Part shown: piece by piece, positions 18,285 through 22,473 of the stretch
Position numbering within the stretch: the stretch's first letter is position 1
How the letters are laid out: each line of letters begins with the position of its first letter
DNA from: Trichomonas tenax
Taxonomy: Eukaryota > Parabasalia > Trichomonadida > Trichomonadidae
Reading direction: 5' to 3'
Assembly (NCBI GenBank): GCA_023091735.1
Contig: JALKBU010000855.1
Span: 1 to 22,473 of the forward strand
Length of the DNA stretch: 22,473 nt
Made by a program: the position numbers and the translations under genes
The notes under the pieces: generated by a model
Seen by the model: only the letters and a program-made list of their open reading frames with translations
What the model was told of the DNA's origin: nothing
The model's database searches: none

Positions 18285-18756
18285 GAATATCAATGGATCA
18301 GTCCTAGCGGAGAAGTCCATTGACTGGAAATACGTAACAAAACACGTTACTATTGCGAAATTGTGCCAAGTTCTCTTGCAGTTTGCCGCTGAATTTGATG
18401 ATGGCACAGCTCAGCTCACGTCATTCGAACCTCAGGACAATGATGCACACGCTTCTAGACTCACATCACAAAATTCAGAAACAAAATACTTAAATCTGAG
18501 CTTATTACTTAAGGATGATATCATCACTGCCTTTTTTTATAAAATTAACACTGACAAACGTGCACAAGAACATGCAGACTTTATTACACAAATATTACAA
18601 AAGATACACTCAGCTTTTGCTGCCAAGCACTTGAGCCTCCATACAAGTCTTCGTTCAACATTAGAAAAAATGGTCCAGGAAAAGGCAACAATGCCACCTG
18701 ATGCAGCTGAGCAATTCTCATCATTTTCTGATGAGATACCTGCTCTTATTCACTAA
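18280..18756 (+). CDS. Unknown 158-codon frame without an ATG, probably frame-broken
   Basis: The frame is open from just after an in-frame TAG at 18241 to the TAA at 18754-18756, but has no ATG until late (MVQEKA). The first ATG behind the initiator, at 18293, is in another frame and stops after four codons (TAG at 18305). One extra base around 18302-18304, for instance a third C, would join that ATG to the long frame at CTAGCGGAG. This points to a recent one-base deletion or a sequence error. The encoded chain looks like a real soluble protein of mixed alpha/beta type. NLSLLLKDDIITAFFYKIN followed by an amphipathic helix (ADFITQILQKIHSAFAAKHL) loosely recalls a longin-type fold, but this is a guess. 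No function is assigned. It stands alone between two gene-poor stretches. Confidence 0.5.
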   Translation: MSNINGSVLAEKSIDWKYVTKHVTIAKLCQVLLQFAAEFDDGTAQLTSFEPQDNDAHASRLTSQNSETKYLNLSLLLKDDIITAFFYKINTDKRAQEHADFITQILQKIHSAFAAKHLSLHTSLRSTLEKMVQEKATMPPDAAEQFSSFSDEIPALIH

Positions 18757-19246
18757 CTTTTTGCTTGCATATCAAGTATATTGGAAAAAAATCTCGTTCA
18801 TCATTCGATATATTGTTATTAAAATTTAGATTTTTCAATTCTTATGTTTCCATATTAGCTCACTTCCAACAGCATAGTCTAACTTATAGTTCACATAAGT
18901 TAATAGAAAATATCAAATTGAAAATGCAATTAGATGCTCGCTAGTTAAGATATACAGTACGCATGCTGTCAAATATAGTTTTGCTACATCTGCTCCTTCC
19001 CATTCTCAAATATTAGTCGGTTCTAATTTTATTTAGCATTTCCAAAATATGTCATGTAATTAGTTTTTATGACGTGTAAATAATATTTTGACACGAAATC
19101 TCAATGATTTCTATTGAGCTCGGAGCTGCTGTGTATCATTTTTAGTATGTTGTAGCTCTTATACTTTAATAAAACAGTGGAGATAAGCGAAATATTTTAA
19201 TTGATTTAAAAAATATAGTAATAACTCTTTGAAAACGTAAAATAAA
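18757..19246. other. Gene-free stretch, about 490 bases
   Basis: No ORF of note. A perfect 8-base inverted repeat, TAACTTAT (18880-18887) and ATAAGTTA (18895-18902), forms a hairpin with a 7-base loop. Reverse-strand versions of the TTTAC..GAC motif occur as ATGTCATGTAAT (near 19049) and GACGTGTAAA (near 19070). Nothing else is recognised. Confidence 0.5.
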
Positions 19247-19738
19247 TTACTCCTCTATTTCGACCTGGTAGTGAACCTTATCACGGGCCATGATGGAATG
19301 GACAAAGAAGATAACAATTAAGACAACGCAGATGGCAAGGAAAAGACCTGTAAAGAAGACGTGAGTTTTGTTGTCGTGATTGTTTGGATTATCACCAATA
19401 ACGGAGACTACGAAGTTGACTGGTGTCTTATCTGCGTTGTGAACGGCGAAATTTACAATGCCAAGGTTAGAATCAACCTTGTAGGAGCCAGAACCGTCCT
19501 TAGAGGTGAAAAGAGCAGTTGTCTGTGCATCTGGGCACTGGAGGCCGCTGCCAATGTGAAGGGAAACGGATCCATTCGAGGCTAAGTGGAATTTCAAATT
19601 ATCTGTATCAAGAAGATGAGATGTGTAGAAATATGTCCACTCGTCAGATGTCTGTATGTTGATGATACTATTTGAAAGTGCTGTTACCGACGGGCATTTG
19701 ATGTATGCCGCGGCCTTCGCTGAGAAGAAAGCAAACAT
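19247..19738 (-). CDS. Small type I membrane protein, unknown
   Basis: This 163-residue protein has a short hydrophobic N-terminus (MFAFFSAKAAAYIKC) that could be a signal peptide cleaved after the alanines. A lumenal or external domain of about 110 residues follows, with two cysteines (15 and 68) and two N-glycosylation sequons (NGS at 55, NKT at 123). A single membrane span runs about 127-148 (VFFTGLFLAICVVLIVIFFV). The charged 15-residue tail is MARDKVHYQVEIEE. The topology fits a type I secretory-pathway or surface protein. Beta-strand-like patterns in the ectodomain are visible, but no family such as p24/GOLD is convincing. Codons are GC-richer than in neighbouring genes, as in highly expressed trichomonad genes. 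The ATG is 14 bases after an initiator. Confidence 0.8.
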   Translation of the reverse strand: MFAFFSAKAAAYIKCPSVTALSNSIINIQTSDEWTYFYTSHLLDTDNLKFHLASNGSVSLHIGSGLQCPDAQTTALFTSKDGSGSYKVDSNLGIVNFAVHNADKTPVNFVVSVIGDNPNNHDNKTHVFFTGLFLAICVVLIVIFFVHSIMARDKVHYQVEIEE

Positions 19739-19744
19739 TTGATG

Positions 19745-19754
19745 AAAAACGTGA
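19745..19754 (-). promoter_or_regulatory. Initiator of the type I membrane protein gene
   Basis: TCACGTTTTT on the minus strand, with its A at 19752 and the ATG at 19738. It departs from the usual TCACTTTT by one inserted G but has the expected spacing. Confidence 0.5.
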
Positions 19755-19824
19755 CAATTGGTAAAAGCGACAGCAATCTAAAAGTGCCGCTAAAAACCCC
19801 TATTTACAAATAAACAAAACCGAC

Positions 19825-19972
19825 TTTACTTGACAAAATATCGGATTTTGAAAGCATAAATCAATTTTACATGACAAAAAGAAATTTTTACATGCTGATC
19901 AGCTTACTTTACAATTTCAGATTATGTGTCAAAAATCATATTTACGTGACATATGTGTAAGTTTACAAGACA
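19825..19972 (+). promoter_or_regulatory. Cluster of TTTACNNGACA motifs
   Basis: Four copies of TTTACNNGACA occur on one strand: TTTACTTGACA (19825-19835), TTTACATGACA (19866-19876), TTTACGTGACA (19941-19951) and TTTACAAGACA (19962-19972). A partial fifth, TTTACATGCTG, is at 19887-19897. They fill the divergent promoter between the membrane protein gene and the RRP6-like gene. Related TTTACATG copies lie upstream of profilin. Function as a transcription-factor site is inferred. Confidence 0.5.
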
Positions 19973-20033
19973 AGAAAACAACTAAAATTCTAAAAAGTGT
20001 CTAATAAAACACGACAAAGATTTTTTCCAAAGA

Positions 20034-21359
20034 ATGGATGATGCTTTAGTAGATGTTTGTATTGATTTGACTTTGCTCGCCAATCAGCTTCCAACTGGTA
20101 TAGATTTTGAACTTGCACAACTTGAGCAGCCATTCCAGAGTAAAGTCGAACAATTGAAAATGCGAATATTTAACATTTCATCTAAACTGATTTCAAACAT
20201 CGATAAAAATGTTATGATTGAAGATATGGATGACTTAGAAAATGCGTCTGAAGCAACAATGACAAAAATATTAAATGAATTAGATCTTTCGAATATTGAA
20301 CCTAAAAAACAAACGCAAACAATCACACAAAGTAAGACAGAAATCAAAGATGTCAACGGTATGTCGTTTTTGTACAGCACATCTGTACCGAAGTCGCCAA
20401 AATTTTCTCCAAAAATTGTTGTCCCTGAATCACTGAATAAAATACAAAACTTACCAGATTTTTCGAAGCTTTCTGGTATCGAGATTGACCACAAACAGCG
20501 TAAATTCATCGATAATGAAAGAGATCTTCAAGCAGCAATGATTCAGCTTTCAAAGGTTCCATATATATTTTTGTCATGTGAGATTCATAGAATTAGAACA
20601 TATCGCCCATATCCATGCATTTTAACAATTTATGCACCAGAATTAGGACTTCAAATTATTGATATCATGAAAATTAGATTTAGCTTAGAACCACTGAAAG
20701 AGATACTCGAAAATCCAAACGTAATTAAAATTTTCTATGATGAAAACCTTTATTCACTTTTTATCGAATCTTGCGGAATTTTCATTTCTCCTTCAATCGA
20801 TCTTTCATTTTCATACGAAGGACAGACACTTCATCAATGCATTGCAAATCTCAAAATTACAGAAGATTATTCCCAAAGAATGATAATTGATTGGAGAATT
20901 CGTCCAATCACAGATTTTATGCAAACAAATGCAATAGAAGCTGTTGTACATCTTCCAAAGATTTTAGCAATGACACAAGAGCTTAAAATACCAGAACCTC
21001 CACAGCCTTCTTTCACTCCATATTCATTCACACAGGAAATTGCTGATTCTATCTTTGCAAACATTATTTCTAGATATGGCGATCTTGATGAACTGAATAC
21101 TGCTGTTCTTAGGAACTTAATATTTTGGAGAGATTCTGTTGCTGCAATAGAAGATGAATGCCCAAATTTCTTTGTTACAGATGGCCAAATTTATACAATC
21201 GCATTAAACTTGCCTTCTAATCCAAAGGAAGTTTTGGAATGTTTCGGTTTAGCGATCCCACATCTTGTTAATACATACCGCGGTGATATTGTCCAGATGG
21301 TCAAATCAACGAAGGATAAATTCGAAGGAAAAGAATCACTTTACAATATCAAAAAATAA
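20034..21359 (+). CDS. RRP6/EXOSC10-like nuclear exosome protein, active site lost
   Basis: This 441-residue protein has the three-part layout of RRP6/EXOSC10, the nuclear exosome 3'-5' exonuclease. Residues 1-90 match the PMC2NT region that binds RRP47/C1D (LANQLPTGIDFELAQ). Residues about 160-315 form the DEDD exonuclease fold, including IIDWRIRPITDFM (284-296) against human LADWRIRPLPEEM. Residues about 335-425 form the HRDC domain (LIFWRDSVAAIEDE against LFAWRDKTARREDE). The catalytic residues are largely gone. Motif I DLE is SCE (181-183). The motif II aspartate aligns with Asn238 (IFYDENLYSLF). The motif III Tyr and Asp align with Asn299 and Ala303. Only Glu183 remains. Nuclease activity is therefore unlikely, and a structural or RNA-binding exosome cofactor role is inferred. 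It is shorter than human (885), lacking the long C-terminal tail. The stop lies in TAAAA. Confidence 0.88.
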   Translation: MDDALVDVCIDLTLLANQLPTGIDFELAQLEQPFQSKVEQLKMRIFNISSKLISNIDKNVMIEDMDDLENASEATMTKILNELDLSNIEPKKQTQTITQSKTEIKDVNGMSFLYSTSVPKSPKFSPKIVVPESLNKIQNLPDFSKLSGIEIDHKQRKFIDNERDLQAAMIQLSKVPYIFLSCEIHRIRTYRPYPCILTIYAPELGLQIIDIMKIRFSLEPLKEILENPNVIKIFYDENLYSLFIESCGIFISPSIDLSFSYEGQTLHQCIANLKITEDYSQRMIIDWRIRPITDFMQTNAIEAVVHLPKILAMTQELKIPEPPQPSFTPYSFTQEIADSIFANIISRYGDLDELNTAVLRNLIFWRDSVAAIEDECPNFFVTDGQIYTIALNLPSNPKEVLECFGLAIPHLVNTYRGDIVQMVKSTKDKFEGKESLYNIKK

Positions 21360-21663
21360 AATATTACAAATAGAGCTTTTTATTATATGTAAATAGTTTA
21401 TCTACATCATGTATTAGTATATGTTCAATCTGAAAACTTGAGATGCTTAATATATATTTCAATAATAAAATATGACTGTTTGAAAGCACAAAACTGATGC
21501 AACCGATTTGCATTGAGCTATGCAGTATTTGGTAAAAATTTTAACATCTGGATTTGAAAAATAAAATTCAAGATTTCACCAAATATTGTTTTATTTAATT
21601 CTTTGTATAAAAAACTCAGTTTAGTAACAGCTCACTTTATTCATAAAAGATATATAGACAAAT
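21360..21663. other. Convergent intergenic region with an inverted repeat
   Basis: AT-rich DNA between the 3' end of the RRP6-like gene and the 3' end of the broken oxidoreductase gene. CAGTATTTGGT (21523-21533) and ACCAAATATTG (21578-21588) form an inverted repeat with 10 of 11 matching. Inside it is a smaller one, TTGAA (21554-21558) and TTCAA (21567-21571). No ORF. Confidence 0.45.
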
Positions 21664-21990
21664 TTAAGCAACTATTGTGTCGATTGTTTCTGGGTTCATC
21701 TTGGCGAGTGTACCATAGTGGAACTGGTCAGCTGGGATCTCCTTCCACTGGTCGAGTTTAAGAACAGCGCCCTTAAGCTTCTCGATCCACTGGTTATGCT
21801 CCTGGACGCGGTTTGGAGAGTTAGCACCATACAAACCGATGGCGTGTGCAACCTTCATGCCTGTGTATCTGAAAACGTATGTGACGGTCTGTATTTATGC
21901 GTCTAAGCTGTCGCCGTTGTCGCCCATGAATGCCATTGGTGGAGCACCGGCTGTGATGATGACAGCGAACTTCTTGTCGGCGAAGAGAGT
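21664..21990 (-). pseudogene. Broken 3' half of a flavodoxin-fold NAD(P)H oxidoreductase gene
   Basis: Read on the minus strand, one frame encodes a chain typical of the second half of flavodoxin-fold FMN/NAD(P)H reductases. It begins LFADKKFAVIITAGAPP and continues after an in-frame TAA (21897-21895) as VFRYTGMKVAHAIGLYGANS, ending in TAA at 21664. A second in-frame TAA lies at 21993-21991, and beyond it the coding signal disappears, so the N-terminal flavin-binding half is missing. Codon use is GC-rich and conserved-looking on both sides of the stop, which suggests a recent 5'-truncated copy of a well-expressed gene. The exact subfamily (quinone reductase, FMN reductase or iron-sulfur flavoprotein) cannot be told from this half. 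A 64-residue piece from the ATG at 21858 is open but would lack the cofactor site. Confidence 0.65.
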
Positions 21991-21993
21991 TTA

Positions 21994-22343
21994 GATTACC
22001 GCACAAGAGCTATAAACCAATTTGGTGTTGAAAAACTCTTTTTCTAGTGTTTACTTGAAGTTTGGCCTTAATTCGAAAATAATCATTAAATAAGACAAAA
22101 ATATTTCATCAACAAAAATAAAGTTTCATCAGAAATCTATTTGGAAATGGTCATAGCTTTTCTTTGCCGCCATAGCTGTTAAATTACAGATCTTACTTTA
22201 AAATTTTGATTCATCATCTAAGATATTGGATCATAATTAAAGATCACAACAATAGAAAATGTTTTTGCATCTAATTGCTTAGTTGTTTGGCTGAAGATCA
22301 GTGAAAAAAAAGTAAATTTTTAGAAAGCATAAACTAAACCTGT
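21994..22343. other. Intergenic DNA downstream of the peroxiredoxin gene
   Basis: About 350 AT-rich bases between the truncated oxidoreductase copy and the stop of the peroxiredoxin gene, both on the minus strand. No ORF, RNA gene or initiator is recognised. The junction near 21993 marks an abrupt change from GC-rich coding to AT-rich DNA. TGCGGTAATCT near the junction is also found near 17780-17790 in reverse orientation context, possibly by chance. Confidence 0.4.
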
Positions 22344-22473
22344 TTAGTTAGCCTTGCCGAAGTAATCCTTAGAGGCCTTTGGATTTGGCTTGATTGTGAG
22401 GTCACCCTCGCCGTGCCACTGAGCTGGGCAAACTTCGCCGTGCTTCGCAGCGAACTGGTAGGCCTTGACGAGG
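22344..22473 (-). CDS. 2-Cys peroxiredoxin, C-terminal 42 residues (partial)
   Basis: The minus strand encodes the end of a typical 2-Cys peroxiredoxin, a thiol peroxidase that reduces hydrogen peroxide with thioredoxin as donor and is a main antioxidant of trichomonads. The visible chain starts [20 protein letters not shown]. Its Cys in EVCPAxW is the resolving cysteine. The end ([16 protein letters not shown]) matches the IKPDPKxSxEYF tail, including the YF pair associated with sensitivity to over-oxidation. The N-terminal part with the peroxidatic cysteine lies beyond the window. Codons are GC-rich, as expected of a highly expressed gene. The stop TAA (22346-22344) is followed by A, giving TAAA. 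Confidence 0.9.
   Translation of the reverse strand, partial: LVKAYQFAAKHGEVCPAQWHGEGDLTIKPNPKASKDYFGKAN

Noticed and set aside
1..22473. CRISPR arrays, insertion sequences, prophage or virus-like elements
   Set aside because: No regular spacer repeats, transposase, integrase or terminal repeats were seen. The window reads as ordinary eukaryotic nuclear DNA.

Overview
The window looks like nuclear DNA of a parabasalid flagellate, that is, a trichomonad of the Trichomonas/Tritrichomonas kind. The evidence is AT-rich intergenic DNA, long intronless eukaryotic genes on both strands, and very short 5' leaders. Many genes also have a TCACTTTT-type element 15-30 bases before the ATG, which matches the trichomonad initiator (Inr, TCA+1YTW). 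One gene (UTP4) has a CCTTTT block at its start instead, like the trichomonad M5 element. Several stops lie inside TAAA, the form reported for trichomonad polyadenylation. TAA, TAG and TGA are all used as stops. The species cannot be fixed from the sequence alone.

Layout. 1-588: upstream DNA with initiator-like repeats. 589-1812 (+): RRP9/U3-55K. 1813-2307: gene-free, with a long imperfect hairpin. 2308-6042 (+): XMAP215/Dis1-type TOG protein. 6080-7444 (-): unrecognised helical-repeat protein, tail-to-tail with the TOG gene 37 bases away. 7786-11286 (+): 1166-residue helical protein ending in a long charged helix encoded by a polypurine tract. 11373-13793 (-): 806-residue helical protein of unknown function. 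14120-14491 (-): profilin. 14641-16437 (-): UTP4/Cirhin. 16704-17255 (+): SPEF1/CLAMP. 17256-18274: about 1 kb without a convincing gene. 18280-18756 (+): 158-codon frame without an in-frame ATG, probably frame-broken at its start. 19247-19738 (-): small type I membrane protein. 20034-21359 (+): RRP6/EXOSC10-like protein with a ruined active site. 21664-21990 (-): broken 3' half of a flavodoxin-fold oxidoreductase gene. 22344-22473 (-): C-terminus of a 2-Cys peroxiredoxin, running off the window.

Two themes recur. RRP9, UTP4 and the RRP6-like protein all belong to nucleolar rRNA processing (U3 snoRNP, SSU processome, nuclear exosome). The TOG protein, SPEF1 and profilin are cytoskeletal. Trichomonad genes are normally transcribed singly, so this is a neighbourhood and not an operon. 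The most notable observation is that the RRP6-like protein keeps its N-terminal partner-binding region, fold and HRDC domain, but has lost four of the five catalytic DEDDy residues. Other points are a repeated TTTACNNGACA motif in front of that gene, a structured hairpin before the TOG gene, a start-proximal frame break, and a tiny upstream ORF that overlaps the start of the 806-residue protein.
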